Shown here piece after piece: positions 1-5,159 of a stretch of DNA of 5,981 nt. The stretch spans positions 1 through 5,981 of the forward strand of contig JAQGNC010000623.1 of assembly GCA_028292065.1 (NCBI GenBank). The letters are read 5' to 3'. Every line of letters begins with the position of its first letter. Position 1 is the first letter of the stretch. This DNA is from Betaproteobacteria bacterium (GTDB lineage Bacteria > Pseudomonadota > Gammaproteobacteria > Burkholderiales > SG8-41). Under the pieces are notes generated by a model that saw only the letters and a list, made by a program, of their open reading frames with translations, searched no databases and was not told the origin of the DNA. The translations under genes were made by a program, and so were the position numbers.

Positions 1-10
1 GAGAGATTCC

Positions 11-87
<77 letters not shown>

Positions 88-96
88 AAGGTTCGA

Positions 97-125
97 ATTA
101 TATCAGAGGAGGCGTGCGGTCCGCA
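97..125 (-). promoter_or_regulatory. Predicted promoter of tRNA-Pro (extended -10)
   Basis: On the minus strand the merR-tRNA gap contains a perfect TATAAT (97-102) preceded by TG and one base (TGATATAAT), which is an extended -10 element. At 17-nt spacing the -35 position (120-125) reads TGCGGA, a poor match to TTGACA, so the extended -10 would carry most of the recognition. The expected start lies about 7 nt downstream, near 88-90, almost exactly at the mature tRNA 5' end. The box is seen directly. Activity is inferred, and read-through from merR could also supply the tRNA. Confidence 0.7.
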
Positions 126-131
126 GGGACT

Positions 132-506
132 CTAGCCCCGCAGCAGCTCGAGCAGCCGCTGGATTTCCTTGCGCATCGCGACGAGGTTCGGCTCCGCCTG
201 GCCGCGCGGGGTCTTGGCGGGCTCGGCCACGAGCTCGTCCAGGCGGTTGCGGGCGCCGCTGATGGTGAAGCCCTGGTCGTAAAGGAGCTCGCGGATGCGG
301 CGGATCAGCAGCACTTCGTGGTGCTGGTAGTAGCGGCGGTTGCCGCGGCGCTTCACGGGCTTCAACTGGGTGAATTCCTGCTCCCAGTAGCGCAGCACAT
401 GCGGTTTGACGCCGCACAGCTCGCTGACTTCGCCGATGGTGAAGTAGCGCTTCGCCGGGATCGGCGGCAGCGGGCCTTTAATGTGGTTGTGGTTGCTCTG
501 TTCCAT
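132..506 (-). CDS. MerR-family transcriptional regulator
   Basis: A small DNA-binding protein of 124 residues. Residues about 20-90 form a MerR-type winged helix-turn-helix: YFTIGEVSELCGVKPHVLRY (21-40) is the recognition helix region, and the following basic stretch around VKRRGNRRYY (51-60) fits the wing. Residues about 105-124 (MRKEIQRLLELL) could form the short dimerising coiled coil typical of the family. There is no ligand-binding domain and only one cysteine (Cys31), so it should not be a MerR-type metal sensor. Target genes are unknown. The start ATG lies inside the end of ihfA, giving a 29-nt overlap. No good Shine-Dalgarno is seen upstream, so translational coupling to ihfA is likely. 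An ihfA-merR-tRNA-Pro order is, from memory, common in Betaproteobacteria. The family call is firm and the role is not known. Confidence 0.92.
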   Translation of the reverse strand: MEQSNHNHIKGPLPPIPAKRYFTIGEVSELCGVKPHVLRYWEQEFTQLKPVKRRGNRRYYQHHEVLLIRRIRELLYDQGFTISGARNRLDELVAEPAKTPRGQAEPNLVAMRKEIQRLLELLRG

Positions 507-801
507 CGGCGTCGCCGTACTTCTCTTCGACCATCGCTTTGAGCTTCTGGGACGCGTGGAAGGTGACCACCCGGCGCGCGGTGATCGGGATCTCCTCCCC
601 GGTCTTCGGGTTGCGGCCGGGCCGCTGGGGCTTGTCTCTGAGCTGGAAATTGCCGAACCCCGACAGCTTGACGCCTTTGCCGGCCTCGAGCGCGGTGCGC
701 ACCTCCTCGAAGAACGACTCCACCATGTCCTTCGCTTCGCGCTTGTTGAAGCCGACCTTTTCAAACAGCAGGTCGGCCAGTTCGGCCTTCGTTAAGGTCA
801 T
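478..801 (-). CDS. ihfA: Integration host factor subunit alpha
   Basis: IHF alpha, 107 residues, pairs with IhfB to form a heterodimer that binds specific sites in the minor groove and bends DNA sharply, acting in transcription, recombination and replication. The sequence follows the HU/IHF fold throughout: N-terminal helices from TLTKAELADLL, the VKLSGFGNFQLRDKPQRPGR segment, and the DNA-binding arm NPKTGEEIPITARRVVTF. The intercalating proline in RNPKTG falls at residue 65, as in E. coli IhfA (99 residues). The extra length is a short polar C-terminal tail ending EQPQPH. Two ATGs are adjacent (801 and 804). The start at 801 is chosen because it matches the family N-terminus (M-T-L-T-K) and sits 5 nt after AAGGG, while 804 would leave only 2 nt. 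It follows pheT by 11 nt and overlaps merR by 29 nt. Confidence 0.97.
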   Translation of the reverse strand: MTLTKAELADLLFEKVGFNKREAKDMVESFFEEVRTALEAGKGVKLSGFGNFQLRDKPQRPGRNPKTGEEIPITARRVVTFHASQKLKAMVEEKYGDADGTEQPQPH

Positions 802-806
802 CATGT

Positions 807-811
807 CCCTT
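807..811 (-). promoter_or_regulatory. ihfA ribosome binding site
   Basis: AAGGG on the minus strand, between the pheT stop and ihfA and partly overlapping the last bases before the pheT stop codon. Its spacing (5 nt to the ATG at 801, 2 nt to the ATG at 804) favours the second of the two tandem ATGs. Confidence 0.6.
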
Positions 812-812
812 G

Positions 813-3164
813 TCAGCGAAGCTTGGCGTCGAACCGCTGGCGCAACACGTCTCGGAGCTGGGTGACCGCCGAATCCACTTCCGCATCCGTCAGAGTCTTT
901 CGAGTATCCTGCAATAACACACTGAATGCAAGACTTTTTTTCCCTTTTTCCAGGTCCTTTCCGCGGTAGACATCGAAGAGTCTGACGTCGGTGACCAGCG
1001 GCGACGCCTGCGCTTTGAGCGCCTCCAGGACGGCCTGGAAAGGCACCTGTTCGTCGAACAGCGCGGCCACGTCGCGGCGCACCGGCGGGAATTTCGGGAT
1101 CTCGCGATACGCGGGTACGACCCCCGCCGCGAGCGCGTCGTACTCGATCTCGAACAGCACCGGCGCGAGCGGCAAGTAGTATTTCTGCTGCCAGCGCGGG
1201 TGCAACTCGCCGATCCAGCCCACCGTCTGGGTGCCGACGATGAGCTGCGCCGATTTGCCGGGATGGAGCGCCGGGTGCTCGGCCGCTTCGAAGCGCGGCT
1301 CGCGCGGCGCGAACAGCGCTTCGAGATCGCCTTTGACGTCGTAGAAGTCGACCCGGCGCGAGGCAACGCCCCACTGCTCCGGCAGCGCTTCGCCGTACGC
1401 CGCGCCGCCGATACGGACCGGCTGCGCGTAATCGTCGCCGGCTTTGCGAAAGCAGCGCCCGATCTCGAACACCCTCACCCGCGACTGCTTGTGACGCACG
1501 TTGAACGCGACGCTGTCGACGAGCCCCGGAATGAGGCTCGAGCGCATGGCGCTCATCTGGCTCGCGATAGGGTTGGCCAGCGCCACCGGGTGCGTGTTGC
1601 CGCAGAAATCGGCTTCCCAGCGGCTGTCGATGAAGCTGTAGGTGACGACTTCGGTGTAGTCGCGCTGCGCGATGGCTGAGCGCAGCGCTGCGCGGGTCCG
1701 CGTCGTCTCCGGTGCGCGCAGCATCGTCGCGCGCGCGACGGGCGCCGCAGCGGGGATGTTGTCGTAGCCGTGGATACGCGCGACCTCTTCGATCAGGTCT
1801 TCCTCGATCGCAATGTCGAAGCGATAGCTCGGCGGCGTGACGACGAACACGTCCTCGTGGCTTTTCACGGAGAAGCCGAGACGGCGCAGGATGTCTTCGA
1901 CGTCGCGCGCTTCGAGCGCGATGCCGAGAACGCGCTCGGCCCGCTCCAGACGCAGCGTCACGGGCTTGCGCTCGGGGAGCGCCGCACGCGCTTCGGTCAG
2001 CGGCCCCGCGTCGCCGCCGCAGATCTCGAGCACGAGCTGGGTCGCGCGCTCGAGGGCTCGCGGCGTCTCGCCAAAATCGACGCCGCGCTCGAAGCGGAAC
2101 GAGGAGTCGGAGCCGAAACCGAGCAGCCGCGACTTGCCGGCGATCACTTCCGGTGCGAAATACGCGCTTTCCAGGAAGATGTCGCGCGTGTGGTCGTCGA
2201 CTGCGGTCTGCGCGCCGCCCATGATGCCCGCGAGCGCGACCGCTTTTTTGTCGTCGGCAATGACGAGATAGTCGGGTCCGAGCTCGGCGGTGCGGCCGTT
2301 GAGAAGCTCGAGCTTTTCGTCCTGCGCGGCGTAGCGCACGCGGATGCCGCCTTCGAGCTTCAAAGCGTCGAAAGCGTGCAGCGGCTGGCCGAGCTCGAGC
2401 ATGACGAAGTTCGTGATGTCTACGACCGCGCTGATCGAGCGTATGCCGCTGCGCTCGAGGCGCGAGCGCATCCAGCGCGGCGTCGGCGACGTCGAGTCCA
2501 CACCTTTGACGAGCCTGCCGCAGTAGCGCGGGCACGCATCGGGTGCGTCGAGCGTGACGCTCAGCGTGTCGTCCATGTCTGCGACGATCGCCTTGATCCG
2601 CGGCGCATTCGCCGGCGCGGACGTGATCGCGGCGACTTCGCGCGACATGCCCAGGATCGAAAGGCAGTCGCCGCGATTGGGCGTCGGCTTGGTCGTCAGC
2701 ACGTGATCGTCGAGGTCGAGCAGCTCGCGCACGCTCATCCCGACCGGCGAATCGTCCGGCAGTACCATGAGCCCCGCGGCTTCATCGGACAGGCCGAGCT
2801 CTTTTTGCGAGCACAGCATGCCGTGCGACTCGACGCCGCGCACTTTCGCGGCCTTGATCTCGATCCCGGGAAGCTTCGCGCCGACGAGCGCCGTCGGCAC
2901 TTTCATCCCGGCGGCCACGTTCGGCGCGCCGCACACGATCGTCAGCGGTGCGACGCCGACGTTCACCTGGCACACCGACAGTCGCTCGGCATCCGGGTGT
3001 TTCTCGACCGAGACGACTTCGCCCACCACCACCTGTTCGAAAGCCGGCGCGGCCGGCTCGATCTCTTCGACTTCGATCCCGGCGAACGTGATCGCGTCGG
3101 CGAGCTCGTCCGTGCCCAGCGGCGGGTTGACGAAAGTGCGCAGCCAGTTTTCGGAAAATTTCAT
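813..3164 (-). CDS. pheT: Phenylalanine--tRNA ligase beta subunit
   Basis: The large, non-catalytic subunit of the alpha2-beta2 phenylalanyl-tRNA synthetase, which attaches phenylalanine to tRNA-Phe. It binds the tRNA and edits mischarged Tyr-tRNA-Phe. The 783 residues (E. coli has 795) cover the whole family architecture. There is an N-terminal segment (1-38), then an EMAP-like OB-fold tRNA-binding domain (about 39-150, with VESHGMLCSQKELGL at 111-125). The B3/B4 editing domain spans about 215-385, with LAGIMGG at 311-317 and SDSSFRFERGVD at 352-363. B5 spans about 400-475, with EEDLIEEVARIHGYDNIP at 454-471. The synthetase-like core is about 485-685. The C-terminal FDX-ACB anticodon-binding domain (690-783) opens with PKFPPVRRD. 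The reading frame is intact. Just upstream the minus strand reads CACGTAACAA before the ATG, with no clear Shine-Dalgarno; GGAAG lies 13 nt away. A 92-bp repeat separates it from pheS, where E. coli has only a few bases. Confidence 0.98.
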   Translation of the reverse strand: MKFSENWLRTFVNPPLGTDELADAITFAGIEVEEIEPAAPAFEQVVVGEVVSVEKHPDAERLSVCQVNVGVAPLTIVCGAPNVAAGMKVPTALVGAKLPGIEIKAAKVRGVESHGMLCSQKELGLSDEAAGLMVLPDDSPVGMSVRELLDLDDHVLTTKPTPNRGDCLSILGMSREVAAITSAPANAPRIKAIVADMDDTLSVTLDAPDACPRYCGRLVKGVDSTSPTPRWMRSRLERSGIRSISAVVDITNFVMLELGQPLHAFDALKLEGGIRVRYAAQDEKLELLNGRTAELGPDYLVIADDKKAVALAGIMGGAQTAVDDHTRDIFLESAYFAPEVIAGKSRLLGFGSDSSFRFERGVDFGETPRALERATQLVLEICGGDAGPLTEARAALPERKPVTLRLERAERVLGIALEARDVEDILRRLGFSVKSHEDVFVVTPPSYRFDIAIEEDLIEEVARIHGYDNIPAAAPVARATMLRAPETTRTRAALRSAIAQRDYTEVVTYSFIDSRWEADFCGNTHPVALANPIASQMSAMRSSLIPGLVDSVAFNVRHKQSRVRVFEIGRCFRKAGDDYAQPVRIGGAAYGEALPEQWGVASRRVDFYDVKGDLEALFAPREPRFEAAEHPALHPGKSAQLIVGTQTVGWIGELHPRWQQKYYLPLAPVLFEIEYDALAAGVVPAYREIPKFPPVRRDVAALFDEQVPFQAVLEALKAQASPLVTDVRLFDVYRGKDLEKGKKSLAFSVLLQDTRKTLTDAEVDSAVTQLRDVLRQRFDAKLR

Positions 3165-3188
3165 TTGTTACGTGCGACTTCCAAGACG

Positions 3189-3280
3189 GTCATTGCGAGG
3201 AACACTGTGACGAAGCAATCCCGGAGCGTCCGGCGTGCGGCACGAGATCGCCACGTCGCCCGCCGGCGCCTCGCGATGAC
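3189..3280. repeat. Palindromic MITE-like/REP-like repeat, complete copy
   Basis: A 92-bp element in the 143-nt pheS-pheT gap. Its ends GTCATTGCGAGG (3189-3200) and CCTCGCGATGAC (3269-3280) are inverted repeats with a single mismatch that still allows a G-U pair in RNA. The arms continue imperfectly inward: GACGAAGCAATC on the left against GAGATCGCCACGTC on the right. It encodes no protein. This sequence type (GTCATTGCGAGG ... CGAAGCAATCC) is, from general knowledge, a dispersed repeat common in many bacterial genomes. A half copy with 31 of 34 identical bases lies at 4367-4400. No target-site duplication is evident at the edges. In the transcript it would fold into a long hairpin between the two synthetase cistrons. 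Confidence 0.85.
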
Positions 3281-3307
3281 ACCTGTTGTCGTGCCTGGCG
3301 TCCCACG

Positions 3308-4294
3308 TCAGGTGAATTGCCTGAGGAAGCGCAAGTCGTTTTCGAAGAACAGCCTCAGGTCGTTCACGCCGTAGCGCAGCATCGTCAGGCGGTCGAGGCC
3401 CATGCCGAAGGCGAAACCCTGGCAGCGCTCCGGATCGATGTTGACGTTCTTCAGCACCGTCGGATGGACCATGCCGCAGCCGCCGATCTCGAGCCAGCGC
3501 TCGCCGAAGCTCATGTCCACTTCGGCCGAAGGCTCGGTGAAAGGAAAGAACGACGGGCGAAAGCGCACTTTGAGGTCTTCGCGCTCGAAGAAGCGCTTGA
3601 GGAATTCGCTCACGACGCCTTTCAGGTCGGCGAACGTGACGTGCTCGTCGATCCACAGGCCTTCGACCTGGTGGAACATCGGCGAGTGGGTCGCATCCGA
3701 GTCGACTCGATACACCCGGCCCGGCGCGATGATCTTGATCGGCGGGCGGTGCTGCTCCATGTAGCGGATCTGTATCGGCGAGGTGTGGGTGCGCAGCAGA
3801 TGCCTGCCGTCGGCGAGATAGAACGTGTCGTGCATCGACCGCGCCGGATGGTTCTCGGGCTGGTTGAGCGCGGTGAAGTTGTAGTAATCGGTCTCGATCT
3901 CCGGACCGTCGGCGACTTCGAACCCGAGCGAGTGGAAAAGCGTCTCGACGCGTTCGAGCGTGCGCGTGACCGGATGCACGGCGCCGACGCCCGGTCCTCG
4001 TCCCGGCAGCGTCACGTCGAGCGCCTCTTCCTTCAAGCGCGCTTCGAGCTTGCCCGCCTGGATCGTTTCGCGCCGCTGGCGCAAGGCGTCCTCGAGCTTT
4101 TCTTTCGCGGCGTTGATGCGGCTGCCCATCGCCGGACGCTCGGCGGGATCGAGCTTGCCGAGCGTCTTGGAGAGCTGGGTCAGCGCGCCGGCCTTGCCGA
4201 GGTAGCGCGCCTTGACCTGCTCGAGCGCGTCGGCATCGTCGATGCCGCCGAAGATCTCGAGCGCTTCGTTCACTAGGGTGTCGACGTCCTGCAT
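3308..4294 (-). CDS. pheS: Phenylalanine--tRNA ligase alpha subunit
   Basis: The catalytic subunit of phenylalanyl-tRNA synthetase: it activates phenylalanine with ATP and, with PheT, transfers it to tRNA-Phe in the cytoplasm. It has 328 residues (E. coli 327). Residues 1-88 form the helical, coiled-coil tRNA-contacting arm. The class II core follows: motif 1 region (HPVTRTLERVETLFHSLGF, 107-125), motif 2 (APGRVYRVDSDATHSPMFHQ, 190-209) and motif 3 (GFAFGMGLDRLTMLRYG, 293-309). Ala295 in GFAF aligns with E. coli Ala294, the residue that sets the size of the amino-acid pocket. The ATG at 4294 gives the family length and N-terminus. AGGAG (4307-4311) lies 12 nt upstream, longer than ideal. The frame stays open upstream to an ATG at 4366, but those 24 residues do not resemble the family and run into the repeat. 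Confidence 0.97.
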   Translation of the reverse strand: MQDVDTLVNEALEIFGGIDDADALEQVKARYLGKAGALTQLSKTLGKLDPAERPAMGSRINAAKEKLEDALRQRRETIQAGKLEARLKEEALDVTLPGRGPGVGAVHPVTRTLERVETLFHSLGFEVADGPEIETDYYNFTALNQPENHPARSMHDTFYLADGRHLLRTHTSPIQIRYMEQHRPPIKIIAPGRVYRVDSDATHSPMFHQVEGLWIDEHVTFADLKGVVSEFLKRFFEREDLKVRFRPSFFPFTEPSAEVDMSFGERWLEIGGCGMVHPTVLKNVNIDPERCQGFAFGMGLDRLTMLRYGVNDLRLFFENDLRFLRQFT

Positions 4295-4321
4295 CAGCCT
4301 ACGTCGCTCCTGCGCTACGCT

Positions 4322-4339
4322 GCGGGCGCAACGGCCCGC
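4322..4339 (-). promoter_or_regulatory. GC-rich stem-loop in the pheS leader
   Basis: On the minus strand GCGGGC and GCCCGC form a perfect 6-bp stem around a CGTTGC loop, 27 nt upstream of the pheS ATG. No T-run follows, so it is not an intrinsic terminator. It may influence pheS translation or mRNA stability, but no function can be read from sequence alone. Confidence 0.45.
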
Positions 4340-4366
4340 CCATGCGGCTACCGATCCGTGCGCCAC

Positions 4367-4400
4367 GGGATTGCTTCGTCACTTCGTTCCTCGCAATGAC
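4367..4400. repeat. Half copy of the palindromic repeat
   Basis: The reverse complement of this 34-bp stretch matches the left arm of the 3189-3280 element at 31 of 34 positions. The three differences are consecutive: GAA here, ACT there, between GAGGAAC and GTGACG. The partner arm ending in CCTCGCGATGAC is missing, so this is a truncated or single-arm copy. It lies between the rplT terminator and pheS, in opposite orientation to the complete copy beyond pheS. Confidence 0.8.
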
Positions 4401-4417
4401 ATCTGGGGACAGTACGT

Positions 4418-4449
4418 AAAAAAGGAGGCTGCGAGAGCCTCCTTTTTTT
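4418..4449 (-). terminator. Intrinsic terminator after rplT
   Basis: On the minus strand a 7-bp stem GGAGGCT/AGCCTCC with a CTCGC loop (4424-4442) is flanked by A7 upstream and T6 downstream. The A and T tracts can pair to extend the stem to about 13 bp. It starts 13 nt past the rplT stop, so it should end or attenuate transcription of thrS-infC-rpmI-rplT before pheST. Its A and T tracts make it formally bidirectional, but there is no plus-strand gene here. A GCTGCGA right after the rplT stop (4456-4462) is complementary to TCGCAGC within this hairpin. Confidence 0.88.
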
Positions 4450-4462
4450 GTCCGGTCGCAGC

Positions 4463-4822
4463 TCAGGCGGTGAGGCTCGCCCGGGCTTTCTCGACGAACT
4501 TCGCGAAAGCCGGTTTATCCATCACGGCGATATCGGCCAGGACTTTGCGGTCGACAGCGATCTCGGCTTTTTTCAGGCCGTTCATGAACACGCTGTACGA
4601 CATGCCGTGCTCGCGCACGGCGGCGTTGATCCGCGTGATCCACAGCGCGCGAAAGTCGCGCTTCTTGTTGCGGCGGTCGCGATAGGCGTACTGCCCGGCG
4701 CGCATGACCGCTTCATTGGCGATGCGGAATACGTTCTTGCGGCGGCCGCGGAAACCCTTGGCCAGTGCAATGACTTTCTTGTGCGCCGCGCGGGCGGTGA
4801 CACCACGTTTAACTCTAGGCAT
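4463..4822 (-). CDS. rplT: 50S ribosomal protein L20
   Basis: L20 is an early 23S rRNA-binding protein needed for large-subunit assembly. In E. coli it also represses translation of its own rpmI-rplT transcript. The protein has 119 residues (E. coli 118) and matches the family throughout: the basic extended N-terminus MPRVKRGVTARAAHKKVI (1-18), GFRGRRKNVFRIA (23-35), YAYRDRRNKKRDFRALWITR (46-65), and the globular C-terminal half with SYSVFMNGLKKA. A strong Shine-Dalgarno, AGGGGAG (4830-4836), sits 7 nt before the ATG and overlaps the rpmI stop codon, with a 13-nt gap between the genes, so translation is probably coupled. A strong terminator follows within 14 nt of the stop. Confidence 0.98.
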   Translation of the reverse strand: MPRVKRGVTARAAHKKVIALAKGFRGRRKNVFRIANEAVMRAGQYAYRDRRNKKRDFRALWITRINAAVREHGMSYSVFMNGLKKAEIAVDRKVLADIAVMDKPAFAKFVEKARASLTA

Positions 4823-4835
4823 GGCTCGGCTCCCC

Positions 4836-5030
4836 TTAGTTAGGCATCATGCGCGAAATCGAGCGCTGATCGGAATCGTGAACCATCGTGGTGCCGCGCA
4901 GTTGGCGCTTACGCTTCGTGGTTTTCTTGGTCAGGATGTGGCGCAGGTTGGCACTGCTGCGCTTGAACTTGCCGCTGGCGAGCTTCTTGAAACGCTTCGC
5001 CGCGCCGCTCTTCGTCTTCATCTTCGGCAT
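4836..5030 (-). CDS. rpmI: 50S ribosomal protein L35
   Basis: L35 is a small, very basic large-subunit protein that binds 23S rRNA. The 64 residues (family about 65) start with the hallmark MPKMKTKSGAAKRFK and include GKFKRSSANLRHILTKKTTK and RKRQLRG, followed by a slightly divergent C-terminus DSDQRSISRMMPN. The start ATG is preceded by TGGAG (5036-5040) at 5-nt spacing. Upstream lies a 129-nt structured gap after infC. Downstream, rplT begins after 13 nt. In E. coli this cistron is the entry point for L20 feedback on both genes, and the folded leader here may serve the same purpose. Confidence 0.97.
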   Translation of the reverse strand: MPKMKTKSGAAKRFKKLASGKFKRSSANLRHILTKKTTKRKRQLRGTTMVHDSDQRSISRMMPN

Positions 5031-5054
5031 GACTACTCCAGTTTTAGCTTAGCG

Positions 5055-5088
5055 CCGGGCGCTCCCATCGGGAGACTTTGGAGCCCGG
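5055..5088 (-). promoter_or_regulatory. Structured rpmI leader, candidate L20 autoregulatory RNA
   Basis: On the minus strand CCGGGC (5083-5088) and GCCCGG (5055-5060) form an outer stem, and CTCCC/GGGAG (5062-5066 with 5070-5074) form an inner hairpin with a GAT loop. An alternative fold pairs GGAGC of the leader (5061-5065) with GCTCC (5080-5084) inside an outer CCGG/CCGG stem, so the same GGAGC has two partners. No T-run follows, so it is not a terminator. It ends 14 nt before the rpmI Shine-Dalgarno. L20 represses rpmI-rplT in E. coli through structured RNA in this same gap. Equivalence here is inference from position and foldability only. Confidence 0.45.
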
Positions 5089-5113
5089 ACAACTACTTGT
5101 TTTCGCTTTCGAT

Positions 5114-5131
5114 ACGGCTCGTGCGTGCCGT
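5114..5131 (-). promoter_or_regulatory. Small stem-loop after infC
   Basis: ACGGC/GCCGT pair around an 8-nt loop on the minus strand, 28 nt past the infC stop. No T-run follows. It could be part of the same leader fold as the larger hairpin before rpmI, or simply stabilise the infC 3' end. Weak evidence. Confidence 0.3.
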
Positions 5132-5159
5132 CCTGTGCGAGTTGGTGCGACTTCTGTTT

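Noticed and set aside
805..2535. A long minus-strand frame that joins continuously into ihfA and would make a 685-residue protein
   Set aside because: The upstream part overlaps pheT in another frame and is low-complexity Arg/Ala. Only the last 107-108 residues are IhfA-like, with their own ribosome binding site.
1770..3374. A 534-codon open frame on the plus strand, antisense to pheT and the end of pheS
   Set aside because: Its product is Arg/Asp/Glu/His-rich with no recognisable domain. It mirrors the high third-position GC of pheT on the other strand, crosses a gene boundary and an intergenic repeat, and pheT is unmistakable. Treated as a GC-driven shadow.
3317..4276. A 319-codon open frame on the plus strand, antisense to pheS
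   Set aside because: Same shadow effect; composition is dominated by antisense codons of pheS, and no family is recognisable.
4299..4343. A 14-codon frame ending 4 nt before pheS as a real leader peptide gene
   Set aside because: No clear Shine-Dalgarno and no regulatory codon run; a frame this short is expected by chance. Mentioned only as something to check by ribosome profiling.
4295..4366. Extension of pheS upstream to an ATG at 4366, adding 24 residues
   Set aside because: The added residues do not resemble PheS N-termini. The ATG at 4294 gives the family length of 328, and the extension runs through the GC hairpin towards the repeat.
5055..5088. The rpmI leader hairpin as an intrinsic terminator of infC
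   Set aside because: No T-run follows the stem on the minus strand; the sequence continues GCGCTAAGC into the rpmI ribosome binding site.
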